The notes under the pieces are model-generated. The model saw only the letters and a list, made by a program, of their open reading frames with translations, did no database searches and was not told the DNA's origin. The position numbers and the translations under genes were made by a program. Of a stretch of DNA of 5,547 bases, positions 1 through 5,424 are shown piece after piece. Positions within the stretch are counted from its first letter, which is position 1; each line of letters begins with the position of its first letter. Source of the DNA: Bradyrhizobiaceae bacterium (lineage in GTDB: Bacteria; Pseudomonadota; Alphaproteobacteria; Rhizobiales; Hyphomicrobiaceae); the NCBI GenBank assembly GCA_947475855.1, contig CANJPN010000445.1, forward strand, positions 1-5,547, written 5' to 3'.

Positions 1-2
1 CG

Positions 3-83
3 CGCCGCTACATGAGCCTGGAAACGATGGCCGGCTTCTGCGATGATGCCACCGTCAGGCCGCCGGCAATCCCGGCCGCCTGA
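3..83 (+). CDS. Possible C-terminal tail of an upstream gene (partial)
   Basis: A reading frame is open from the left edge and gives 26 residues beginning RRYMSLETMAGFCDDATVR and ending in an Ala/Pro-rich tail before TGA at 81-83. The other two + frames stop within the first 45 bases. Most codons in this frame end in G or C, as in the clear genes further on, which suggests real coding. The tail is too short to assign to a family and I do not recognise it. If real, the gene lies upstream on the same strand, and 116 bases separate its stop from the Nudix start. An internal ATG at 12-14 exists, but a 23-codon gene there is less likely than the end of a longer one. Confidence 0.4.
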   Translation, partial: RRYMSLETMAGFCDDATVRPPAIPAA

Positions 84-199
84 CAATCCGAGCCGCGGCG
101 CTCCGGATCATGCCTGTGGGCTTACACCACGTGTTGGGGCACTACCCCATCGTCAGCCTCGGCGCTGCTGCCTATCACTCGACGAACGACGAGCATCGC

Positions 200-685
200 A
201 TGACCACCGCACCCTCGCCCCAACATACCGCGCCAACAATGTTGTGGCCCCGCGCCGCCGCCAGCGCAGCCATCTTTCGTGGCGATCGCATTCTCATCGC
301 CGAGCGAGGCGGTGGACCACGCAAGGGATATTGGAGCCTTCCCGGCGGCAAGATCGAGCCCGGGGAGACCGCGGCATCCGCAGCCGCACGCGAGATCATG
401 GAAGAGACCGGGCTGCAGGTCGACCTTCGCGGTATCCTCGACGTCCACGATGTCATCCAGACGGACGATGACGGGCAAATCCAGCATCACTTCGTGATTT
501 GCGTCTATTACGGCACTTGCGGTCCCGGTGAGCCTTGCGCCGCGACCGACATTTCCGATGCGCGCTTCGTCACACTGGACGAATTGCCGGCCTATCAACT
601 GACCGGTGGTGCGTCCCGCTTGATCCACGAGGCCTACCGTCGCCTCGTAGCCGCTGACATCGCCAGCGATGGTGCGGAGAAGTAA
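200..685 (+). CDS. Nudix hydrolase (ADP-ribose pyrophosphatase-like, COG1051 type)
   Basis: This encodes a 161-residue cytoplasmic protein of the Nudix superfamily. These enzymes hydrolyse a nucleoside diphosphate linked to another group, using Mg2+ or Mn2+. The Nudix box GX5EX7REUXEEXGU is perfect. It starts at G50 and runs through E56, then R64-E65, E68-E69 and G71-L72. Just before it is GPRKGYWSLPGG (about 39-50), the usual strand and loop of the COG1051/YjhB-like group, where substrates are often ADP-ribose or related sugar nucleotides. The substrate cannot be read from the sequence. I chose ATG 200 because the longer form from 110 adds 30 residues that do not look like a Nudix N-terminus. 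ATG 239, just before the first core strand, is possible. The Shine-Dalgarno is weak at every start. The protein ends shortly after the last helix, as is normal for a single-domain Nudix. Confidence 0.9.
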   Translation: MTTAPSPQHTAPTMLWPRAAASAAIFRGDRILIAERGGGPRKGYWSLPGGKIEPGETAASAAAREIMEETGLQVDLRGILDVHDVIQTDDDGQIQHHFVICVYYGTCGPGEPCAATDISDARFVTLDELPAYQLTGGASRLIHEAYRRLVAADIASDGAEK

Positions 686-756
686 CAGCTCGATTGCGGG
701 TTCGGCCAACCGTCACGGGACATTTTCACGCCGACTTTACACATGATAGAGGACGC

Positions 757-792
757 ATGAGGAACTCCGATTCCAATTTTCGCACCAACTGA
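757..792 (+). other. Possible 11-codon leader ORF ahead of the TIGR02301 gene
   Basis: An ATG at 757 follows AGAGGA (748-753) closely and opens an 11-residue frame, MRNSDSNFRTN, which stops at TGA 790-792. That stop overlaps the GAGG (791-794) that appears to serve the TTG start at 800. A ribosome ending here would sit on the next gene's binding site, which would suit translational coupling. The peptide shows no run of one amino acid and no obvious paired hairpins, so attenuation is not indicated. It may be chance: the spacing from AGAGGA to ATG is only 3 bases. Confidence 0.2.
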
Positions 793-799
793 GGCGCGC

Positions 800-1225
800 T
801 TGCACAGACGTTGCCTGAAATTGCTGTCGCCCAGGACACTTGTGGCCAAACTCGCCGCAATGGTTGCGTGCGCTTCGATGGGCTTGTCGATTGCGGTCGC
901 GACACCGGCATACACGCAAGGCGTCGACAAGCCTTACGATGATCGCTTGATGCGGCTGTCTGAAGTTCTCGGCGCAGTGCACTACCTGCGCGAACTCTGC
1001 GGCGCCAACGAAGGTCAGGTCTGGCGAGAGCGCATGCGCGAAATCATAGAGGCCGAAGGATCGAACGCATTGCGACGCGCTCGGCTGACGCGCAGCTTCA
1101 ACCAGGGCTACTACAGCTACAGCAAGACACACAAGATTTGCACAACCACGGCTCAGACCGCGATCAGTCGCTTTATGAGTGAAGGCGTGCAGCTCTCGGA
1201 AGCGCTCGTAAAGAGCGTGCCTTGA
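800..1225 (+). CDS. TIGR02301-family (DUF2385) secreted protein
   Basis: This encodes a 141-residue protein of a family known, as I recall it, mainly from alphaproteobacteria and without assigned function. The N-terminus is basic (MHRRCLK), followed by a hydrophobic stretch at about 15-37. A signal-peptidase site near TPA/YTQ (after about 37) puts the mature protein in the periplasm. The family core follows: PYDDRLMRLSEVLGAVHYLR at 45-64, then LCG (C67), an EGxxWRxRM stretch, RRARL, SFNQGYYSYS and a second cysteine at C114 (HKICTTTA). C67 and C114 are well placed for a disulfide in the periplasm. The start is TTG at 800, five bases after GAGG (791-794). ATG 860 would remove the basic region. 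A less likely reading is a lipoprotein at C24 (MVAC), because the -3 residue is not Leu. The gene lies 114 bases after the Nudix gene, so it may have its own promoter. Confidence 0.88.
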   Translation: MHRRCLKLLSPRTLVAKLAAMVACASMGLSIAVATPAYTQGVDKPYDDRLMRLSEVLGAVHYLRELCGANEGQVWRERMREIIEAEGSNALRRARLTRSFNQGYYSYSKTHKICTTTAQTAISRFMSEGVQLSEALVKSVP

Positions 1226-1231
1226 AGAAGC

Positions 1232-1244
1232 TGTTACAGAACAC
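1232..1244 (+). repeat. Direct repeat copy 1, TGTTACAGAACAC
   Basis: This is the first copy of a 13-base element that recurs at 1309-1321 with one mismatch (A to G at base 5). The first 12 bases are also a small dyad, TGTT-ACAG-AACA. It begins six bases after the stop of the TIGR02301 gene. The regular spacing and the dyad suggest a protein-binding site, but no regulator can be named. Confidence 0.45.
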
Positions 1245-1308
1245 GAACCTAGTCCGCATTTCCGCCGCTCATTTTCCGTGCCGCGTTCCTGCGCTGTTTA
1301 CTGTGACT

Positions 1309-1321
1309 TGTTGCAGAACAC
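1309..1321 (+). repeat. Direct repeat copy 2, TGTTGCAGAACAC
   Basis: This is the second copy of the element at 1232-1244, 77 bases downstream in the same orientation, with 12 of 13 bases identical. It keeps the TGTT/AACA dyad around the variable base. It lies 12 bases before the perfect palindrome at 1334-1350 and 98 bases before the ATG of the small helical protein, so it is in the right place to act on that gene. Confidence 0.45.
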
Positions 1322-1333
1322 ACTCGACGCATC

Positions 1334-1350
1334 GTGCCATGATATGGCAC
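1334..1350. promoter_or_regulatory. Perfect 7+7 palindrome (operator-like)
   Basis: GTGCCAT and ATGGCAC form perfect inverted arms around the three bases GAT. The arms total 14 paired positions in the 194-base gap before the small gene at 1420, about 70 bases upstream of its start. The size and short centre fit a dimeric regulator site better than an RNA terminator, because no T-run follows. The regulator is unknown. Confidence 0.4.
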
Positions 1351-1351
1351 C

Positions 1352-1381
1352 ACGCAGCACTGGGAGCGGTAGGCGCTGCGT
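1352..1381. promoter_or_regulatory. Second dyad next to the palindrome
   Basis: ACGCAGC (1352-1358) pairs with GCTGCGT (1375-1381) across 16 bases. It starts one base after the palindrome at 1334-1350 and ends 38 bases before the ATG at 1420. It could be a second binding site or a stem in the 5' untranslated RNA. Seven base pairs with a 16-base loop is modest evidence in GC-rich DNA. Confidence 0.25.
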
Positions 1382-1419
1382 AGAGTGCGCGACATGCGGA
1401 TACCGGGGGCGAGAGAACA

Positions 1420-1665
1420 ATGGACGTCAGTGAGCTGGTAAAAAAAGACGACAGTACTCTCAAGGCCTTGGGTCTGATCCTTGAAGCCTGGGAAGAAGGT
1501 GCTGAGAGCGGCGTGGCGCCAGAGCTTATGGCCTATGCGGCAATCTACGCGGCACTGACGGATCTCGTCGCGGCTTTCGGCGAGAACACGGTCGCTGAAA
1601 TGACGCAAGGACTGGCGCGCCGCGTCACCGCCGGTGAATTCACGCTCTATCAGACGCGCCAATAG
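1420..1665 (+). CDS. Small acidic helical protein of unknown function
   Basis: This encodes 81 residues that I cannot place in a named family. The sequence looks almost wholly alpha-helical: a charged start (MDVSELVKKDDS), an amphipathic helix around 13-27 (LKALGLILEAWEEG), a hydrophobic Ala-rich helix around 34-54 (PELMAYAAIYAALTDLVAAF) and a last helix around 56-69, ending in GEFTLYQTRQ. There is no signal peptide. The 34-54 helix holds a Glu and an Asp and reads as a buried core helix rather than a clear membrane span. The pattern GVxPE...AALxxLV...GE resembles short conserved hypothetical proteins I associate with Hyphomicrobiales, but this is memory, not a search. The ATG follows GGGGGCGAGAG, with the purine-rich GAGAG (1411-1415) four bases upstream. 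A run of seven A's (1440-1446) falls in codons 7-9. The long upstream gap with repeats suggests its own regulation. Confidence 0.75.
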   Translation: MDVSELVKKDDSTLKALGLILEAWEEGAESGVAPELMAYAAIYAALTDLVAAFGENTVAEMTQGLARRVTAGEFTLYQTRQ

Positions 1666-1673
1666 CTCGGACA

Positions 1674-1701
1674 GCGCTGCTTCCATCCATCGAAGCAGCG
1701 C
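1674..1701 (+). terminator. GC-rich hairpin, probable terminator without a U-tract
   Basis: GCGCTGCTTC (1674-1683) pairs perfectly with GAAGCAGCGC (1692-1701) across an 8-base loop, CATCCATC. It begins nine bases after the stop of the small helical gene and lies between two separate transcription units. No T-run follows, so it is not a classic intrinsic terminator. It could stop transcription weakly or protect the 3' end of the upstream message. The dyad is symmetric and could act on either strand, but no minus-strand gene needs it. Confidence 0.6.
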
Positions 1702-1818
1702 GAGGCCAAGCCAACCCGCGCCCCGGCTGCCTTTCTAACCCAGTCGTTGCTCCTCAACCCTTGATCTCAACCTCGACGTGCGCCACCTTGCAGGCTCTTG
1801 AACCACAGGAACCGCTCA

Positions 1819-3291
1819 GTGCGCCTGTCTGATTTGGCGTTGACGCCGCTCGATGCGTTGCGCGCGACACGTGACTATCTGACAGACATGACGACACCGA
1901 CGCTGCGGCTCGGTGTGACAGGCCTCGCACGTGCAGGAAAGACCGTCTTCATAACCTCCCTCGTCCGCAACCTCATTCGCGGCGGACGGCTACCGTTTCT
2001 CGCCGCCTACGCGGAAGGACGGGTCGTAAGTGCCGAACTTACGCCGCAACCCGACGACGACATTCCCCGCTTCGACTACGAACGCCACGTCGCGGCCCTG
2101 TCCGCGCCCGAACCGGCATGGCCCCAAAGTACACGCGCCATATCACAGCTACGCGTCACACTTACATTCCAGCGCACGTCGGCGCTCGCACATGCCATGG
2201 GGCCGTCCCGGCTACACATCGACATCGTCGACTATCCCGGCGAGTGGCTGCTCGATCTCGCGTTGCTCAATCGCACCTACCAGCAATGGTCGGCTGAGGC
2301 CGTGGCGTTGGCCCGGGCGCCGGTGCGCTCGAAAGCAGCCGCCCCATGGCTGCAATTCACCACGACGCTGTCACCAGCCGCGCCAGCGGACGAAGCCACC
2401 GCAATGCGTGCAGCCGAAATCTTTACCGCCTATCTCGCTGCTGCCCGCGCCGAGGAACCGGCCTTGTCGACGGTCGGTCCAGGCCGCTTCCTGCTGCCCG
2501 GAGATCACGAAGGCTCACCGCTTCTCGCCTTCGCTCCACTCGACTTGCCCCCCGGCACTTCAATCGTGCCCGGCAGCCTCGCCGCAATGATGGCGCGCCG
2601 CTACGAAAGCTATCGCACCCGTCTTGTCCGTCCGTTCTTCCAGGATCACTTCAGCCGCCTGGATCGCCAGATCGTCCTCGTCGACGCCCTCGCTGCACTG
2701 AACCGTGGCGCGCATGCCATCGACGACCTCTCGCATGCGCTCGAAGCAGCCCTCATCGCGTTCCGCCCAGGTACACGAGGCTGGCTCTCAGCTTTTCTGC
2801 CCACCCGCATCGACCGCATCGTGTTTGCTGCAACCAAGGCAGATCACCTTCCATCCCTCAGCCACGACCGCCTCGAAACCACCTTGTCGCTGATCGTCGA
2901 AAGTGCGGCTCGCCGCGCAGAAACTGCCGGTGCGGATATCAGAACGATCGCATTGGCAGCCCTTCGCGCAACCACGGAAGCCCGCGCACGGCACGGCGGC
3001 GAGATGCTGGCCTGCATCAAGGGTGTGCCGCTGGCGGGAGAAAGCCTCAACGGACGCACATTCGATGGCCGCAGCGAGATCGCGATATTTCCGGGCGATC
3101 TCGACGCCGACCCACGCGCCGCCCTCGCCGCCGCCCGTACGTCATCGGATACGTCCGGCCTCGGCCTGAGCCTCGTCCGCTTCCGCCCCCCACCACTGCC
3201 ATCCGAAGCCGAAGCGATCGAACCGCAGCCGTGGCCGCACATCCGGTTGGACAAGGCACTGCAGCATCTGCTGGGAGATCGCCTCGCATGA
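1819..3291 (+). CDS. ycjX: YcjX-family GTPase (DUF463)
   Basis: This encodes 490 residues of the YcjX family, P-loop GTP-binding proteins; the E. coli member is about 465 residues. The P-loop GLARAGKT is at about 35-42, a G3-like DYPGEW at 138-143 and a G4-like TKAD at 339-342. Family-typical stretches surround these: LRLGVTGL before the P-loop, PRFDYERHVAAL, and RQIVLVDALAALNRG in the middle. There is no signal peptide or membrane span, so it is cytoplasmic and probably acts at the membrane with its partner. I chose GTG 1819 because AGGAA (1807-1811) sits seven bases upstream and the product then begins with the family-like RLSDLA. TTG 1798 would add seven residues but has only a bare AGG three bases away. 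The stop overlaps the next ATG (ATGA), so the two genes are translationally coupled. In enterobacteria the pair is heat-shock controlled and, in Yersinia, joined to the psp envelope-stress genes. Its biochemical role is not settled. Confidence 0.93.
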   Translation: MRLSDLALTPLDALRATRDYLTDMTTPTLRLGVTGLARAGKTVFITSLVRNLIRGGRLPFLAAYAEGRVVSAELTPQPDDDIPRFDYERHVAALSAPEPAWPQSTRAISQLRVTLTFQRTSALAHAMGPSRLHIDIVDYPGEWLLDLALLNRTYQQWSAEAVALARAPVRSKAAAPWLQFTTTLSPAAPADEATAMRAAEIFTAYLAAARAEEPALSTVGPGRFLLPGDHEGSPLLAFAPLDLPPGTSIVPGSLAAMMARRYESYRTRLVRPFFQDHFSRLDRQIVLVDALAALNRGAHAIDDLSHALEAALIAFRPGTRGWLSAFLPTRIDRIVFAATKADHLPSLSHDRLETTLSLIVESAARRAETAGADIRTIALAALRATTEARARHGGEMLACIKGVPLAGESLNGRTFDGRSEIAIFPGDLDADPRAALAAARTSSDTSGLGLSLVRFRPPPLPSEAEAIEPQPWPHIRLDKALQHLLGDRLA

Positions 3292-4379
3292 CGGCACCGA
3301 GCAATCCAACCACGGCCAAGCGCACGCCACTCGTCTTCGAAGTGTCCGACCCCTCGTTGATCGTCGAGACGCCTTCTGCCGCGCCAGCGATGACGCCGAC
3401 CGGGCACCCACAAGCCAAGGCACGAACCCAACAAGACCTCTCGAGCCAGATCGACGATCAGGACGAGCAGGCTGCGAATTCACCCGACGCAGCCGCCGCA
3501 AGACGCCTTCGTCCGGGCTGGCTTTCGATTTTGGTCGCCGCGGCCATGGGACTGGCGAGCTTGGCCGCAGGACTCGCAGCCGCTCGCTTCGTCTCGGACG
3601 TTTTGGACCGCTCGGATTGGATCGGCATCGCGGGCTGGTCGCTCCTCATCGTCGCGGCCTTGGCCGCCATCATCCTGGCAATGCGCGAACTGGTTGGACT
3701 GATGCGTCTGAGCCGGCTGGCCCATCTGCGCATCGCAGCCGAAGCAGCCCTTCGTGATCGCGACGCCACAGCCGAGCGCCACCTCGTGCGCCGCATGCGC
3801 CGTATCCTCGGCGCGCGTCTGAACCTCGCCTGGGCCGCCGCAAGGTTCGCCGAACACGAACAGGATGTCCGCGATCCCGGCGACCTATTCGCTTTGGCGG
3901 ATCGCGAACTGATGACGCCGCTCGACACTGACGCGCGACGCTTGATCCTCTCGTCCTCGAAACGCGTGAGCCTCGTGACGGCAATGTCACCAGTCGCGTT
4001 CCTGGCGATCGCGTTCGTTTTACTCGAGAACCTGCGGCTGCTCCGCGGCCTCGCGACCATTTACGGCGGCCGGCCCGGCTTCATCGGCAGTGTCCGCCTT
4101 GCGCGAATGGTGTTCGTACATATTCTGGCGACCGGCGGCGTCGCCTTGACCGACGACCTGATCGGCCAGTTCATCGGCCAGGATCTCGCACGCAGGCTCT
4201 CTCGGCGTCTAGGTGAAGGACTGTTCAATGGCGCATTGACTGCACGCATCGGCGTGGCCGCCCTCGACATCTGCCGACCACTTCCGTTCGTTGAAGCAAA
4301 GCCTGTACGGATCCGCGATATCTTGGCAGAGCTGACCAAGCGCTCCGAACGCGCCCCCGTCGAAAGCTACCGTCGCTGA
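3288..4379 (+). CDS. ycjF: YcjF/TIGR01620-family inner-membrane protein (DUF697)
   Basis: This encodes 363 residues, close to the 353 of E. coli YcjF. The N-terminal 70 residues are polar and probably disordered. Two membrane spans follow at about 78-100 and 111-131. Next is a basic helical stretch (about 132-190, with HLVRRMRRILGARLN). The C-terminal DUF697-type domain spans about 213-345, with a further hydrophobic segment at about 228-248. It contains the recognisable LSSSKRVSLVTAMSPVAFLA and GVALTDDLIGQFIGQDLARR. ATG 3288 overlaps the stop of ycjX by four bases, with GGGAG (3273-3277) ten bases upstream. An open frame continues much further upstream in this phase, but it lies inside ycjX and is Arg/Pro/Ser-rich shadow sequence. 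The product probably anchors or regulates the YcjX GTPase at the inner membrane, which is inferred from conserved pairing. DUF697 also occurs in other GTPase-linked membrane proteins. Confidence 0.92.
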   Translation: MTAPSNPTTAKRTPLVFEVSDPSLIVETPSAAPAMTPTGHPQAKARTQQDLSSQIDDQDEQAANSPDAAAARRLRPGWLSILVAAAMGLASLAAGLAAARFVSDVLDRSDWIGIAGWSLLIVAALAAIILAMRELVGLMRLSRLAHLRIAAEAALRDRDATAERHLVRRMRRILGARLNLAWAAARFAEHEQDVRDPGDLFALADRELMTPLDTDARRLILSSSKRVSLVTAMSPVAFLAIAFVLLENLRLLRGLATIYGGRPGFIGSVRLARMVFVHILATGGVALTDDLIGQFIGQDLARRLSRRLGEGLFNGALTARIGVAALDICRPLPFVEAKPVRIRDILAELTKRSERAPVESYRR

Positions 4380-4401
4380 CATTCCAATTCTTGAATATTC
4401 C

Positions 4402-4430
4402 TTGAAGCAGCCGAAATGCCTGTTTAGGTT
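4402..4430 (+). promoter_or_regulatory. Candidate sigma-70 promoter for the cytochrome c-FmdE-like operon
   Basis: TTGAAG (4402-4407) and TAGGTT (4425-4430) are separated by 17 bases. The -35 matches TTGACA at four positions. The -10 matches TATAAT at the three most conserved positions (T1, A2, T6). The region just upstream (4380-4406) is the most AT-rich non-coding stretch here and carries two near copies, ATTCTTGAA and ATTCCTTGAA. The predicted transcript start near 4437 leaves about 50 bases of leader before ATG 4486. The hexamers are imperfect. Confidence 0.4.
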
Positions 4431-4439
4431 TCCCCCGGC

Positions 4440-4450
4440 ACGGCTGCCGT
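4440..4450. promoter_or_regulatory. 11-bp dyad at the predicted transcript start
   Basis: ACGGC and GCCGT are perfect inverted arms around a single T. The dyad lies about ten bases after the candidate -10 box, where a repressor site would block transcription of the cytochrome c gene. It is short and could be chance in GC-rich DNA. Confidence 0.22.
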
Positions 4451-4485
4451 CGCACAACGAAGAGATGCTGGGTGGAGACAAGGAC

Positions 4486-4848
4486 ATGCAACTGCTGCCC
4501 ACCATGACGCTCGGCGTCCGGTTCAGCGCTTTCGCAGTCGCCTGCGCGCTGCTATCAGCGCCCGCATGGGCAGACCCTGAAAAGCTGGCTTACGGCAAGC
4601 ATCTTTCGCAGGAATGCACCACCTGCCACCGCCCCGATGGCAAAGGCCAAAACATCCCCGTCATCTATGGGCTCGAGGTCGATTACTTCCGCACGACCAT
4701 GAAGTTCTACAAGACGGGAGCGCGCGACAACCCCGTCATGAACTCTGTCGCCCAGATGCTCAACGACGATCAGCTCGACGCCCTTGCCATCTACCTCGCG
4801 ACGCAGAAGCCGCCGGCAAAACCCGCACCGCCTTCCCGCAAAAAGTAA
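4486..4848 (+). CDS. Periplasmic monoheme c-type cytochrome (class I)
   Basis: This encodes 120 residues. The signal peptide covers 1-29 with cleavage after SAPAWA, so heme is attached and the protein works in the periplasm. The mature protein is about 90 residues. The heme site is CTTCH at 44-48 (His48 is the proximal ligand). The sequence GARDNPVMNSVAQML fits the cytochrome c4/c553-like arrangement, making Met85 the likely sixth ligand, and LDALAIYLATQ at 98-107 is the usual last helix. A Lys/Pro/Ala tail ends the protein. It should carry single electrons between a periplasmic dehydrogenase and the respiratory chain. ATG 4486 is chosen because GGAGA (4474-4478) lies seven bases upstream. 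ATG 4465 and the TTG at 4402 add residues that do not fit a signal peptide, and 4402 overlaps the candidate -35 box. Only 11 bases separate it from the next gene, which implies one operon and perhaps one pathway. Confidence 0.92.
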   Translation: MQLLPTMTLGVRFSAFAVACALLSAPAWADPEKLAYGKHLSQECTTCHRPDGKGQNIPVIYGLEVDYFRTTMKFYKTGARDNPVMNSVAQMLNDDQLDALAIYLATQKPPAKPAPPSRKK

Positions 4849-4859
4849 ACGCAGACCAC

Positions 4860-5363
4860 ATGAACAAGCGACATCCCTTCACAGCAATCATCATCGCCGC
4901 AATCGCCGCAACCGGCGCGCTCTCTGCCGCGGCTCAGCAAACACCTGAAGAATGGATCACCCTTGGCCGGCGCGTCCATGGCGGGTTCGGCACGTTCATC
5001 CCCGTCGGCATCCGGATCGGTCAGGATGCCATGAAACGGCTAGAGGCCAACCCGCGCGATCTCACGGTCACATACTACGACAGCGATAAGGCACCGTGCG
5101 CCTGCGTGGCGGACGGCATCATGATTGCAACGAACGCAAGCCCAGGCCAACGCTCGCTCGCCATCTCGCCCGATAAAGCCCCCGAGGGCGTAATGGCTAT
5201 GGCAGTCATCCGCCACAAGCGCACGGGCAAAGCGGTCCGCTACACGGTCGCTGATAAGTGGCTCTTGCAGCTTGCACAGTGGAACAAGACGCTCGACGAG
5301 CGCGGCCGCTACGACGAAGTCATGAAGGCCGACGGCCTCTTTGAAGTGAACGAAGAAAAGTAG
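4860..5363 (+). CDS. Secreted FmdE-like domain protein
   Basis: This encodes 167 residues. The signal peptide is MNKRHPF plus an Ile/Ala-rich segment, cleaved near AAA/QQ (after 25), so the protein is exported. The rest resembles the core of the FmdE family (PF02663, formylmethanofuran dehydrogenase subunit E): GRRVHGGFGTFIPVGIRIG at 37-54, a beta strand LTVTYYDSD, then PCACVADGIMIATNASPGQ at 79-97, SL, and TGKAVRYTV at 122-130. Family members usually have HGHxCPG at the first motif. Here it is HGG with no Cys before the Pro, while Cys80, Cys82 and Asp85 of the second motif remain. There is no C-terminal CxxC zinc finger. A role with methanofuran is unlikely, because the protein is exported and alone. 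It may bind a metal or small ligand as partner of the upstream cytochrome. The Shine-Dalgarno is poor, so translation probably depends on coupling to the cytochrome gene 11 bases upstream. Confidence 0.78.
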   Translation: MNKRHPFTAIIIAAIAATGALSAAAQQTPEEWITLGRRVHGGFGTFIPVGIRIGQDAMKRLEANPRDLTVTYYDSDKAPCACVADGIMIATNASPGQRSLAISPDKAPEGVMAMAVIRHKRTGKAVRYTVADKWLLQLAQWNKTLDERGRYDEVMKADGLFEVNEEK

Positions 5364-5424
5364 CCACGCCACATCCCGGGCGATCGCAAGGTCCTCAGTC
5401 CGTCGGCCGTGAAGTTTGGGGCGA

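Noticed and set aside
135..149. TGGGG-CACTA-CCCCA stem upstream of the Nudix gene
   Set aside because: It is only five base pairs with no flanking extension and no T-run, which is expected by chance in this composition.
110..199. 30-residue N-terminal extension of the Nudix protein from ATG 110
   Set aside because: The added residues do not resemble a Nudix N-terminus or a signal peptide, and ATG 200 gives a normal family length.
1239..1248. GAAC-AC-GAAC, resembling the alphaproteobacterial LexA box
   Set aside because: The alphaproteobacterial SOS box needs seven bases between its half-sites, and here there are two. The first GAAC belongs to the 13-base direct repeat.
1345..1359. TGGCAC followed by AGCA, like a sigma-54 -24/-12 promoter ahead of the small gene
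   Set aside because: The GG and GC elements are nine bases apart instead of ten, and the TTGC box is not matched. The TGGCAC is already explained by the 7+7 palindrome.
1440..1447. Run of seven A's in codons 7-9 of the small gene as a programmed frameshift site
   Set aside because: The -1 frame stops after about a dozen codons and gives no meaningful product, and there is no clear downstream structure. An A-run in Lys codons is enough to explain it.
1760..1790. CTTGATC and a downstream CCACCTT as a heat-shock (RpoH) promoter for ycjX
   Set aside because: The -35 half is fair, but the -10 half matches the alphaproteobacterial RpoH pattern at too few positions. It would be tempting only because ycjX is heat-shock controlled in E. 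coli.
2346..3287. Long upstream extension of the ycjF frame inside ycjX
   Set aside because: The translated stretch is Arg/Pro/Ser-rich with no family pattern. It is an overlapping shadow of ycjX in GC-rich DNA, and the ATG at 3288 has its own binding site and matches the family length.
2844..4060. Several long minus-strand open frames opposite ycjX and ycjF
   Set aside because: They are Arg/Ser/Ala-rich, have no recognisable domains and lie opposite two genes with clear family motifs. They come from high GC at third codon positions.
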